Made by a program: the position numbers and the translations under genes
Source of the DNA: Kwoniella bestiolae CBS 10118
Taxonomy: Eukaryota > Basidiomycota > Tremellomycetes > Tremellales > Cryptococcaceae
Direction of reading: 5' to 3'
Assembly (NCBI RefSeq): GCF_000512585.2
Contig: NC_089243.1
Location: forward strand, 620,001 to 684,000
DNA: 64,000 bases
The notes under the pieces: generated by a model
Database searches by the model: none
What the model saw: the letters and a program-made list of their open reading frames with translations, nothing else
What the model was told of the DNA's origin: nothing
Shown here: one piece after another, positions 34,851 to 45,244 of the stretch
How positions within the stretch are numbered: the first letter of the stretch is position 1
Layout of the letters: each line of letters opens with the position of its first letter

Positions 34851-35105
34851 GCTACTGCATGGAAAGGGGTGAAATGCAATACTGTGGTGGAATGTTACGA
34901 GTTATAATTCAAAATGTTAATGAAAGTTCAAGCCAGTTTCAATCAATATAGATAGTCTTCCGAACCTGGCAAGCGACGGCACATATCTAGAGTATGCAGG
35001 TCTAACATCCGGATTATCTATTGCATAACCAACACATGTCCATGTACCGCACAGGGTAGAAACATCAAGATCTCCCATCAACTCTCATCCAGACCCACAC
35101 TCAAA

Positions 35106-37471
35106 CTAAGACCCATTAACATGTAACTCCTTCACGCCCTCTGCAGCCTCCCCACTTGGAGTCCCAACTTCTGGCGTCTCGTCACCCTCGTTAGGAGTAG
35201 CAGTACCATTAGCATTAGCCTTGGATTTCGACTTCTTCTTCTTTTTCTTGTGTGAGCTGGACGATACAGGTGGTGGGCGAGTCAAGATTTCGTAGCCTGT
35301 TTCGGTTATCCTGCGTTGTCAATTCAATGATCAGCTTTGATCACCTCCCATCCATACCACTGCTTCGTACTCTTCTCGCGTCAGGGCTGGAGATGATGTA
35401 TATGATCACTTACAGGATTGTCTCCTCAAATTGAGCAGACCTTCTTCCATCTAAGGTCACAGCCGTCCAATCATCCTTCCAGTGATCTACAAAACATGAT
35501 CAGCTACCCTTCTTCCCTGCGTCCAGAGGCTATAAACAGCTTACCAAGATTGGCAGTACCAAGGTTAATCATCGGTTCGATAGTGAACACATGTCCAGCT
35601 TCCATCTTTCCGGGCATCTTGGATCCTCCATAATGTACGATGTTGGGTTCGCAGTGGAACTGAGCGAATATTCACATCAGCCCGTCGCTCCCTCATCGGT
35701 GACACACCCCACTCACACCCCAACTCTTCCTCACCCCACCTTCACTTCACCCAAAGAAGGGGATAAGAACCTACCCTCTCATGCACACCATGTCCAGTAT
35801 ATCGCCTCACAATACTATATCCCTTTGGTCTAACAATTTCTTCAATCTTATTACCGATCTCCCGATAAGGTACACCAGGTTTACATATCGCCATGGCTTC
35901 TTCTACCGATTTCTTCGTCGTAGCTATCAAATCGGCAGATTCGTCGTCTATCTTTCCTACGGGATATGTCGCGTTGAGATCACTGTGGAAGCCTGTTCGA
36001 ATGGACGGAAAGTAAAATCAGCTAGATGGCCTACTTATATCGACAGGTTGTTAACTGACCTCCGTGATCTGCAAAATGAAGATATATCAGCTATACGATC
36101 AACGGCAAAGAGGAGGGCCGATTAGCTTACACACAGACACGTCCAAGTTCACGATATCTCCTTCCACTATACAGGAAAATTGCGTTAGCTATATAAAGGA
36201 ACTCCTGATCGTTCAGCTTACCCAATGGACGTTGATCGGGAATACCCTAGAGTGATAAGCAGGTATCAGTCCGACTGCCTAGGTTTGCCAATTAGAACTA
36301 TAGAGCAGAACTCACATGACAGATAACCTCGTTCACACTTATACAAACACTCTTTGGGAATTTAGCATAATTCAGCGGACTGGGATAACAGTCCCGTTCT
36401 ATACAAGCTTGATGGCAGATTGCGTCCAATTCGTCCGACGTTATACCGGGTTTGATGAATGATGCGGTGTGGTCTAGTACTTCTCTTCCGAGCTGAAGTT
36501 TAAATAACGAAAATTCGTCAATCAGTATCGTACAAACTCATTCCCATGATCCCACTTGATGGAAGAATGTTCCAATGGATGATAGTGTCAAGTGCCATTC
36601 TTAACGATACGATGATAAAAGAATGACCAAAAACATACCTTACAAACATATCGCATAGCCTCAATCTCCTCACTATTCAGAATCTTGATTCGTTTCTCCC
36701 TAACAGATTCAATAGCAGATACACCTTGAGCTGTAACATCCCAAGCCATCACAGGAATCAGCTCTCCCGCCCTCTTTCATGTGCTGTGACTGCAGCGGGA
36801 TGGAGGAGGAGGAAACCACCCTACTCACGATGATCCGCATAATCCGGTCGTCTAATATGAGCCGGTACGACCCTCTTGGGCGATAGGGGATATACAGGAC
36901 GTAGTGTTCCTGTGAATTTGTAGTTCCTCATTGAAGCAGGCAAAGTTGATTCTTCTATTGAATATATCCAAATTAGTACTGTACGACCTGTTGATAAATC
37001 TCCGGATAATCGCCATTGGAAGAAGACCAAACGTACTGTTCGCTTCGTTCTGTGCAGCCAATTGGACTATACTATGTATAGCTTTGTGGTTTGTCTATTG
37101 CATTTCCACCAGTACTTCGTCAGTCTGTAACATGAGAGATGCGATAAGTTCTGGTCAAACTAGCTTACCCCTATTCCAAACGGAGGAAGATTACAAATCA
37201 GATCAGCTAATTTGACTCTCACGGTGGTAAAAGCGGAAGCTGACACTCACAGTTCTTCTTGAAGCAATCCTGATCGCAGAAGAAGCTACCAGCAATACCC
37301 AATCTACCACGACACCAGGATCAGCACACGACCTCTTGACTCGACATGCTTGGTACGACTTCTCTTCCCTCGCTCTTCGTTGATGTTGAACAGAGAATTC
37401 GCTCACTTCTTACAGTTGGGACATTCCAACCTCGATGCCTCTCGCTCACCACATCCTGTGCAGGTTGTCAT
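35106..37471 (-). CDS. MAP1: Methionine aminopeptidase type 1, 417 aa, with 2-nt and 9-nt microexons
   Basis: Fourteen exons: 37471-37407, 37303-37251, 37170-37169 (2 nt), 37094-37037, 36954-36829, 36730-36639, 36492-36316, 36246-36222 (25 nt), 36166-36131, 36068-36060 (9 nt), 35992-35775, 35659-35545, 35486-35414, 35310-35106; sum 1,254 nt, 418 codons. The N-terminal zinc fingers use Cys4, Cys7, Cys17, Cys20, Cys31, Cys35, His43 and His47, as in eukaryotic MAP1. The catalytic core contains HGIPDQRPLGEGDI-type sequence, DVSVYHGGFHSDLNATYPVG with metal ligands, YTGHGVHERFHCEPNIVHYG, and GHVFTIEPMINLG. The C-terminus carries a lysine run. It removes initiator methionine co-translationally at the ribosome. 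The 2-nt exon supplies GG of Trp40; the 9-nt exon supplies most of Tyr212-His213-Gly214. Confidence 0.95.
36060..36068 (-). other. MAP1: 9-nt microexon (ATCACGGAG) of MAP1
   Basis: Flanked by TGCAG and GTCAGT, between introns of 62 nt (36130-36069) and 67 nt (36059-35993). It joins as T|AT CAC GGA G|GC to give Tyr-His-Gly-Gly before FHSDLNATY. Confidence 0.88.
37169..37170 (-). other. MAP1: 2-nt microexon (GG) of MAP1
   Basis: Minus-strand context ATAG|GG|GTAAGC, between introns of 80 nt (37250-37171) and 74 nt (37168-37095). It completes TGG (Trp40) in CFKKNWTNHK. Skipping it joins T to ACAAAC and reaches a TAG within eight codons. Confidence 0.82.
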
Positions 37472-37863
37472 TTTGATTTGGTTTGCTTTCTCGCCTCAAG
37501 TATGGTGCCGTTGATGGTATGATTGTTTGGATAGTTGAGAAAAGAAAGAAGAAAGGACAGATGTATGCTCTAAATTGTGAACTGTGCTATGTACCGGTAT
37601 TTTCCGTATCACGTGATCACTGACACACATCATTCGACGACAATGAGATGAGAGAGTGGTAAATGATAACATCGAGGTATCTCGAGATAATGTTGAGGTT
37701 GAGCATCATATGCATGACACATATACTATAGATCGCATACAAGATTGGTAGCGCAGGTTAAGTTATTCGCCATACAACAGCTAGAAGGAAGAGACAGAAG
37801 AACAAAGAGAAAGGAACATCAAATTCAACTGGGTAAAGGACAACATAACAACATACACTATCC
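37472..37863. promoter_or_regulatory. Divergent promoter of MAP1 and IMP2 with CACGTG palindrome
   Basis: 392 bp containing the palindrome ATCACGTGAT at 37608-37617. The bound factor is unknown. Confidence 0.45.
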
Positions 37864-38897
37864 ATGTCAAAAGCAGGTACTTTCTTCCGCCATAAAGCTG
37901 TCAAGGATGCTGTGTGAGTGCTCATGATTCATGGACTGCTCAGCTGAGATCGGTATAGCTGATCAGTCACATCGAAATATAGTCGAGTGCTCGCATGGGT
38001 ACCAGTAGGTATCTTCTTCACTCGACATGTATATTCCCTGGCTAGTGTGACAGGAGGAAGCATGCAGGTGAGTCTTCTAGTCTAATACAATATACCTTCA
38101 GCTCTGCTAATGTCATACCGCTGACTTGTTTTAGCCGACATTCAACCCCAACCTGAACTCATCGCCATTACATCACGACGTGGTTTTACTGGAACGATGG
38201 TCAGTAGCGATAAACAGATTCAGACGAGGGGACGTGGTGACATTATGGTGGGTCATCTCAACGTGCCCCAATTTCTGACCAGCGTCATATATCTCAAACC
38301 TCTGCTATATGGCCTGACTGGATATCAATCTCTGATCTATAGGTCACCTCAGAATCCCGAATTACTCACTACAAAAAGGATAGTAGCGTTGGAAGGTGAC
38401 CTAGTAAGCTTTCCCTCTTGCATCGTCAAAACCTCGCATCGTGTTGATATGGCAATGAACGATGTTCTAATGGTATGCTACACCAATCAGGTTAATCCAC
38501 TACCGCCCTCACCACCCACACCAATTCGTATCCCCCCGGGACATTGTTGGGTCGAGGGAGACTCGAAATACCAAACGAGGGATTCAAACACCTATGGACC
38601 TGTGAGTACGCCCAACAATCTTCTTGTCTAACCCCGTTTGGAGTCGTGAACCTCAGATAAAACCAAGGATCCTCCCTCATATCACTCTATGCTGATCGAC
38701 CATCCATGGTTGACTACCCTGGTCATTCGTAGATACCCCTAGGTCTCATAACATCCCGCGTAGCGTACATCCTCTGGCCCTGGCCTCGAAGAGGTCTTGT
38801 GGAGAATGAGCTACCTACAAAATCAAAAGGGCGTGTAAGGACACTAGGCGAGACCTTTCTGCAGAGTAGATTCGGCGCATCGTTAAATAACGATTGA
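37864..38897 (+). CDS. IMP2: Mitochondrial inner membrane protease subunit 2, 194 aa
   Basis: Six exons: 37864-37913, 37983-38067, 38135-38247, 38343-38403, 38491-38601, 38733-38897 (585 nt, 195 codons). A membrane helix (VLAWVPVGIFFTRHVYSL) precedes the catalytic serine motif VTGGSMQPTFNP (Ser43), and the catalytic lysine is Lys94 in LTTKRIVALEGD. PPGHCWVEGDSKYQTRDSNT and YGPIPLGLITSRVAYILWPW are the conserved signal-peptidase S26 boxes. IMP cleaves bipartite presequences on the intermembrane-space side of the inner membrane. The S26 family, the helix position and the length all fit Imp2 rather than Imp1 (the NSYGP-type box is NTYGP). It is divergent from MAP1, another processing peptidase. 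Confidence 0.93.
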
Positions 38898-39252
38898 GCT
38901 GAACCCTTTCACCACTTTCACGAGTATCTTTCGCATCTGTACTTTCGCATCTGTACTATAGCAGCATCCATATCATACATCGAGATCTCCTCTAGAGTAT
39001 TCTATGTATATCTAATATTGTAGACAATTGAACGTTTACACCTCAGCTTGGATATCGAATCATTCTCACCCAGGAAAACACCCGTCACATGTTTATTTAA
39101 TGTCCCCACAAACTAGCATCAGATATTCTCACCCACTACACCATAAATATCCGTCCGACGCTGTACGCCCAAAGGAATCTGACCCCTTGTATCTCTACCA
39201 CACCCGTTAAAGTATCAGTCATCCTTTCCCATAGACGACATTCTGTTTCGAC
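38898..39252. other. Convergent gap between IMP2 and the nitrilase gene
   Basis: 355 bp of 3' flanks. Nothing else is seen. Confidence 0.4.
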
Positions 39253-40784
39253 TCACTTGACTACCTGCTGATCAATCTCAACCAAGAAAAACTCCCCTTC
39301 CTCCTCATAAACCTTCTCTACCCCCTCATCTGCCCCAGGGGGCGTATCATCCACACTCCGTAATCTGCCCAATTGTCTACCCCACGGATCGAAGGCTATG
39401 GACTCGCCCCACGAGGTTCGTTTGGGGTTATGGGCTCCGTACTGCGCTGAGGCTATTACGTAGGATTGGGATTGGATGGCTTGGGAGCGCTGCGAGCCAT
39501 CGAATTTGGATCGATGTTAGCTCTCGGTATCAGATGAGTATCAGTATGAGTGCACTTACGCATAAAGTGGCTATAGGCCATAGGGCATTCCAAAGATAGA
39601 ACCATTAGCATTGCGATTGCGAGCACCTCGGATTGATGGTATTGGTTATTTGACTCACCCCAATGATCTCGTCCAGTCTTGACCATAAATGCGGAGGGGA
39701 ATAACAAGGTCGTAGCACCGAGTCTAGTAAGAATCATCGATAATTCTGGGAATCTAAAGTAACATGACCATTCAGCTTTCAGCTTGAGTTGTAATAATCC
39801 TGACAACCTTCAATGCAGGAATGACGAATCCGTCCATAACTATGGTCATATCGACTGATCATTTGTCATATCCCCAGTCCAAGAGTCTGAGACCTGTGAT
39901 ATGTGGTCTGGTCTTTGCTCTCGAACCCACCTTATATCATAACAAATCTCCAATCCCACTTTACCCAGCCCCTCAATCTCAATCGGCGGAACAACCTTCT
40001 GGCCAGGTAGTATCCTATCCGACTCGCCAGTACGCTGAGGTGGGGGGATCGTACCGTCCTCGTTGGGGGGTTTGGTAAGTTCCACGTCGTATAGATGGAG
40101 CTGCAAGTGTATATGAATAAGCAATTGACAAGCTGTCCAGTCTCATCTCTCCAGACCTGATTCCTCCCATCTTCATAAGCCACATGAGCTCGACTGTTGC
40201 ATCCCAGTACAAGCGACCTAATCTTTCTGAGGAGAGTCAGACAAACTCACCTTCCTATAACAAGCCCTAATCGCCCCATCACCCCCAATAATCACATGTG
40301 AATTCCAAAACCTCTCCTCCTTCTCATCATCAGGCCCCTCATGTATCCCCACGCTAATACTCACTCCCAACTCTTTCGCCGTCTCCTGCAATCCCAGTGT
40401 ATAGTAGTGTTTGAACAATGGAAGGGACAGTTTGCGGGAGTCGGGGAAAGATTGGTTGATGAAATCTGATGCTTCGGGTAGGAAGATTGCCTGGTCACAT
40501 CATCCCTAATAGGTCAGCCCGTAGTACATGGTGGGATATCAAGGGGTGAAGTAAGGAATTGAGGAGATGGAATGTCGAAAAGAGCGATGTTGACTTACCT
40601 TTGCGCCTTGCTCTGCAGCTTTTCTTACCACCTTCCTGGAGATCTCAAGGTTATGTACCGGATCAGCTGTGGACCGTATCTGAGCTACAGCGATGGTCGT
40701 TGTGCTTTTCGAAGCGGAGATGGACATGATATTTCTCGTTGTCTTGAAGAGTGTTCGAGTAGGTGAGAGAGATCTACTGAGCAT
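39253..40784 (-). CDS. Nitrilase-superfamily amidase, deaminated-glutathione/omega-amidase type, 312 aa, with 11-nt microexon
   Basis: Six exons: 40784-40599, 40490-40251, 40100-39931, 39753-39659, 39570-39560 (11 nt), 39489-39253; sum 939 nt, 313 codons. The catalytic triad is visible: Glu in AIFLPEASDFINQS, Lys in RACYRKLHLYDVELT, Cys in KVGLEICYDIRFPEL. The C-terminal part reads WATLCRSQAIQSQSYVIASA and FDPWGRQLGRL. The first 19 residues (MLSRSLSPTRTLFKTTRNI) look like a mitochondrial presequence; a second ATG at 40725-40727 would give a cytosolic form, a dual start known for Nit1/Nit2 proteins. The family repairs deaminated glutathione or hydrolyses alpha-ketoglutaramate; the YRK-HLYDVEL context favours the Nit1/yeast Nit2 group. 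Intron 2 is long here (150 nt). Confidence 0.92.
39560..39570 (-). other. 11-nt microexon (CCACTTTATGC) of the nitrilase gene
   Basis: Flanked by TATAG and GTAAGT, between introns of 88 nt (39658-39571) and 70 nt (39559-39490). It encodes most of Ala-Thr-Leu-Cys in HWATLCRSQAI, which aligns with the HWxxLxRARAIE block of nitrilases. Confidence 0.82.
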
Positions 40785-41160
40785 GGGGAGGCGATTGAAT
40801 GAGAATGAGCTTGAGCTTGAGCTTGAGCTTCTATCTGGTCTGTAAGAATGCTCAAACGTTCAAGGTGGAATTGAGATGCTGCTCATTGTTGTATCTAACT
40901 GGTTGCGTGATTGAGGTTGTTGCACCTCACTATCGGCTAAATCCGTCTCATTTGGCTGATCATGGATTGACCATGATATTCAAGTCTAATGCGATGATAG
41001 TATAATCGAAGATCGCATGCAAACAAGTTATGCAATACAAGCATTCGCCTAGAATGTATATATCATATCTAAAACCCAACAAACAAACACTAAAATAGTC
41101 AAGTAAAAGTCCATCATCTAATTTCTATATACAACCCTACAACCCAGTGATCTCCTCTCC
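40785..41160. other. Nitrilase promoter and 3' flank of the LIM gene
   Basis: 376 bp. It includes a short tandem repeat of four GAGCTT units at 40807-40830, within 25-50 nt upstream of the nitrilase start. No coding sequence was recognised. Confidence 0.45.
40807..40830 (+). repeat. Tandem hexamer, four copies of GAGCTT
   Basis: Four perfect copies immediately upstream of the nitrilase start, probably in its 5' leader. Confidence 0.85.
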
Positions 41161-43657
41161 TCAAAATCCACCAACCCCAAACGGAAGATCAACCAACCTC
41201 GTCCGTCTCTTCTCAGCCCTCATGGACCTATTCCCCTTCAAAGCCTCTCCAACATGTCTCTCGCAAAACCTACTCCCCTCGATCTCATAATACTCGTCCA
41301 TCGGTTCCCTGCAATTCTGAGCGCCCGACACTCCACCTCGATGATCGCATTTCAGGTGGCCTGGGTGGAATCGCTGAGGGTTAGGACCGGGAGTGACGAT
41401 GCATGATCCTTCTATTGGTTGATGGCATGCAGTGTGGGCGCAAAGGGTACCGCTGAGCAATCGAACAAGATATCAGTATAAAACTCGTTCCTTCATCATC
41501 CACAAGTTTTGCCTTCGCATAACAAAGACAGAGATTGGGTAAGAAAAAAAGACTCGTCACTCACTTCTCCTCATGATAATGGAACTGGCAGAACGGTTTC
41601 CCCCCATACACATAGAAATCATCCCCTTCAAAAGGTTTATCACACTTATAACAAGTAAAACACTCTCTATGCCACTTCCCCTTCAGTTGTCCATCAGAAC
41701 TCGATACCGCAGATTTCTCTATCGGTAAATTACATCGTCTGCACGAAGGGAGGTACATCTTCTTCCAATCCTTCTCGCAAAGTACGATTCCATCTCGTTC
41801 TACGAACCTCTTGGATCCTCCGACGGAATCACCACACTTCACACAGACCTTCTTGCGCCTCTGGGTACCGGAGATGGTAGTGGATGATATACTGTTCGAA
41901 GAGGATGTAGAGGATTTATGAGAATGGGTCTTCACAGGTGTGTTCTCATTGGAGGAGGTGGGGAGACCTTTCCGATTGGGCGAGGAATGAGGAACGGTAG
42001 TTGGTAGATACGGTCGAGTGGAGGTGATAGTAGAAGTGGAATGGGAGTTGGGTAAATACCTTTGTTGAGGGTGATCTCTGTCTTTGATATTCCTAGCAGT
42101 GGGCGTACCAAATACGACTCTCTCCCCTTCATCCTCTTCCTCGTCTTCTTCTCCAATCTGATCCAGTATATCTCTACCCTCCATCCCTCCATTGGTGGTG
42201 TTGAAGGATCTCATCCCCGCTTCATTGTTATTCTTCGACGATGAGGCTGTCACTCGATCAGAGAGCATCTCCAAGCTCTGAGAGGGAGTGACGACCTCCT
42301 CTGATTCCCCACTTGTCGCTCCCCATCTACCGGATCGAGAACTGGATGAACTGCTCGAAGCTTCACTGCCTGCAGTAGGATATCGATGATGTTTCGTTCC
42401 ACTCGATGTATCGCGGTTCATCATTGGTGATTCTTCTAACGCGGGTGTAGCCCAAGGTAAAGCAGATGGTTGATCGTCATAATCGTCATCTTCCAGTTCG
42501 AGTGTCGTAGGCTGCGGACTAGAATGGATCTGGCCTCGCCCACTTCCTCCTGAAGTACTTCTAGCCATTCCTATGCCCAAGACGGGAGAGACGGTGTTAC
42601 TTCGCTCGTGCATTTCCTTGACTTTATCGAAGAAGCCAGGTTTGTTTGACTTGACAGGTGCGGTGTTTGTTCTAGCTCTCAGTAACTGAGAGAGACTTTC
42701 TCCTTGACCTGAGCTGGATCGACTTGTATTCGAAGAAAGAGACTCTTTTCGTCTAGGGGGAGAAACGGGGTTGGATCGATGGGACATGGCTGAAGCTGAT
42801 CGTCTGGGAGGAGAGGCAGGGTCGGATCGTGGTGGAGAATATGAGCTTGTAGTGGGTGCCAGTGGAGCAGTGTGTGAATGGTGCATTTCGGGTCTAGCGC
42901 CAAATGTCGGACTTGGTGCAGTAAGCTGTCTTCCGCTGAGTGGGACTCTCGGCAGGATAAGGGGTTCTCGGGAAGAGGATTGCGACGCAGGTTGAGGTTG
43001 GGGCCAAGCGGGATTAGAGGTCTGGTAAGAAGGGGACGGAGTCGGTACTTCCATATGTTGTTTAGCTAATGCTACTCCAGCTCTGACACCCCATGCGGCG
43101 GCGGCGAAAGCTCTTCTTCCCACTCCGGCCATTCCTGATTCCCCTCCACTGGTAGTATCTATCATTGGTGATGATTGAGGTTCTACCGCACCCATACCTA
43201 ATCCATGCGCTGAGCTGCTGGACTGGGCTTGATCGGGATGAGGGAAGAAAGGGTTTGTCGGAGAAGGAGTTTTGACTGGGATGGGGTAAGCAGGGTAAGA
43301 GCCTGAAGGACCATCGTGAGGAGAAAGGTTCGTTGGGGATGGTCGTCTAGGTATGGAGAATTCTGTAGGAGATGGATGAGCACTCGAAGGTCCAGCGAAG
43401 GGTGGTGGGATGTTTGTGGGTGAGGGTCCGCGACCTTGGGAGGATGGCTGTCGTGCCATGGCGGGTCGAGCTTGAGGGATAGATATCTGAGATGGTCGAG
43501 GTGCATTTCGATTGGCGAGGCCGCGTGAGGGGGCGGCAGAACAGACATGTTCTCCTAGTGATGAGAGGGGTATGGAGGCTGAACAAGATGAACAGGTGAC
43601 GTTGGGCAGTAAGACGGAAGCGCGCTCCATCTCTGGTCGAGGAGCGAACAGTGACAT
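41161..43657 (-). CDS. Three-LIM-domain protein, paxillin-like organisation, 794 aa
   Basis: Two exons: 43657-41565 and 41452-41161 (2,385 nt, 795 codons), unusually few introns for this window. The start MSLFAPRPEMERAS is the first ATG. A CSSC/HVC zinc-like pair occurs at residues 22-40. Residues 45-600 are disordered, rich in serine and proline (many SPTN, PPRR motifs), with an acidic stretch (DQIGEEDEEEDEGERVVF). Three zinc-binding LIM modules follow: CVKCGDSVGGSKRFVERDG, CRRCNLPIEKSAVSS with WHRECFTCYKCDKPFEGDDF, and CAHTACHQPIEG with CREPMDEYYEIEG. A disordered N-terminus with C-terminal LIMs resembles fungal paxillin-like Pxl1, which acts at polarity sites and the septum. The exact orthologue is not certain. 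Confidence 0.88.
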
Positions 43658-45162
43658 TTTGGTTGTAGCTGATGTTTTGAGGTATACTATTGGCGAGGAA
43701 TTACAATGAGCGATCCGATGAGAAGAAGAAGAAGAAGAAATACTAGTCGATACAAGTGAAAGTGGTAATGAACAGACGAAAGAACGTGATATAGTTGGGA
43801 AATAAAGGTAACAAGATCAAATCGGAAAGGAATTCACAGAATGCTCGCAGAGCCAAAAAGCAAACGAACAGAAATGACAGGAATGTAAGTGAAAGAGCGA
43901 AATGAATGTGATGAAAAGCACCTTGGAGAATAAAGAATAACGAAGAGAAATGGAAGGGAGATAGATGATGAAAGCTTGTGTATGGAGTGTGAGAAGATTC
44001 AAGCCAAGGGGGTAAGGTCGGAATGGGTATTCAAAGGAATACCTTAGCATAACATGTCATACGATGACATACCATGATAGTAGATGCCATGGTGATATTG
44101 ACAGAACGGGCTGACCAATCATAACAACACACCACCAAGGCTGGGTTGGGCATAGGATAATCCAAAATAGGAATGAGAGATGGAAAAAGGTTAGAAGGCA
44201 AGCTGAGACATGTCTTGCGGTCCGATTGAGAACGTTAATGTTTATATGAGACATCCGATTCCACAACAAGAAGGGGGATAACATAATATGACTCAAACCT
44301 AACATCGAGACTGGGAGGAATGTTATGTCTCAATAGCAAAAGACACTCACTGGGATACCTCTACACGATGTCGATACTAGTACTTCTTCAACTTGTTACT
44401 ATGATATATATTCGTGGGCTGAGAATGAGGATGCGGATAGAGAGTAATCGATATTGATGATGATGGGTGGTAATGCTGATGTGATACAGAGTCGAGCTGA
44501 TGAGATATGGTCGTTGCGTCTCCCAGTCAACAATGGATATCCTGATCCGTAAAAGTCGACAACGACAACAACAACCACGAGCGTGGTAGGTAGTATGCTT
44601 TGATAAGCTTTGATCGTCCTATTCGCCGTCTTGTTTTTCTCTTTCGGTCTGCCGCACAGACAACCTTTCACCCCTGTGTTTTACTTTATATCTTCTGGTT
44701 CTCGTTCTTACGCTTGGATCCACTATCCACAAGGAGAGAACGCCAAAATGAGCGATCCGTTACACTCTTACACTTCTAGTGTTTGGGCTGAGTGGCGTCG
44801 CTTGGTCGTCAAAGAGCGAGATGGACCGTTGAGAATAAGCCTATGAGTAGGGAACGAGCTGGGAAGAGGAGGTCAAAGCGTCGAGCTGGGTTGAGCTGAG
44901 GATGTGGTGCGATGTGCTGAAAAGGTGGATGGGCCGAGTTGAGTGATAATGAATGTAAGGTGTGAAAGAAAGAGCGTTGTGGACGCAAAGGTCGATGTCG
45001 TTATCTGTGCTGAGTGCTCCAAGGGCGAAAGGGGGGAGAGGCGAAGAGTGGTCGGTTGGTCATTCAACGTTGAACAATGATTGATTTCGATTTCTTGATG
45101 CTGGATGATGAAACCGAGTAATCACTGAGGTATTGAATCTTTCTTTGTTCTTTTGATGGATT
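43658..45162. other. Long 5' flank of the LIM gene
   Basis: 1.5 kb upstream of the LIM gene. On the gene's sense strand the proximal part is pyrimidine-rich, suggesting a long 5' leader. No start-codon-led coding frame with domain evidence was found on either strand. Confidence 0.4.
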
Positions 45163-45244
45163 GATGACAGATGACAGATGACAGATGACAGATGACAGAT
45201 GACAGATGACAGATGACAGATGACAGATGACAGATGACAGATGA
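45163..45244. repeat. Tandem heptamer (GATGACA) x about 11.7
   Basis: 82 bp of perfect 7-bp repeats in non-coding sequence. A 7-bp period cannot keep a reading frame except over three units, consistent with a non-coding minisatellite-like array. Confidence 0.95.

Noticed and set aside
37095..37250. Single 156-nt intron in MAP1 instead of the 2-nt exon
   Set aside because: The join reaches TAG within eight codons and loses the conserved Trp; the internal acceptors I tested also give early stops.
5647..37617. CACGTG sites in five promoters taken as a regulon
   Set aside because: A 6-mer is expected about 15 times in 64 kb, so five promoter hits are not evidence of common control; they are noted individually only.
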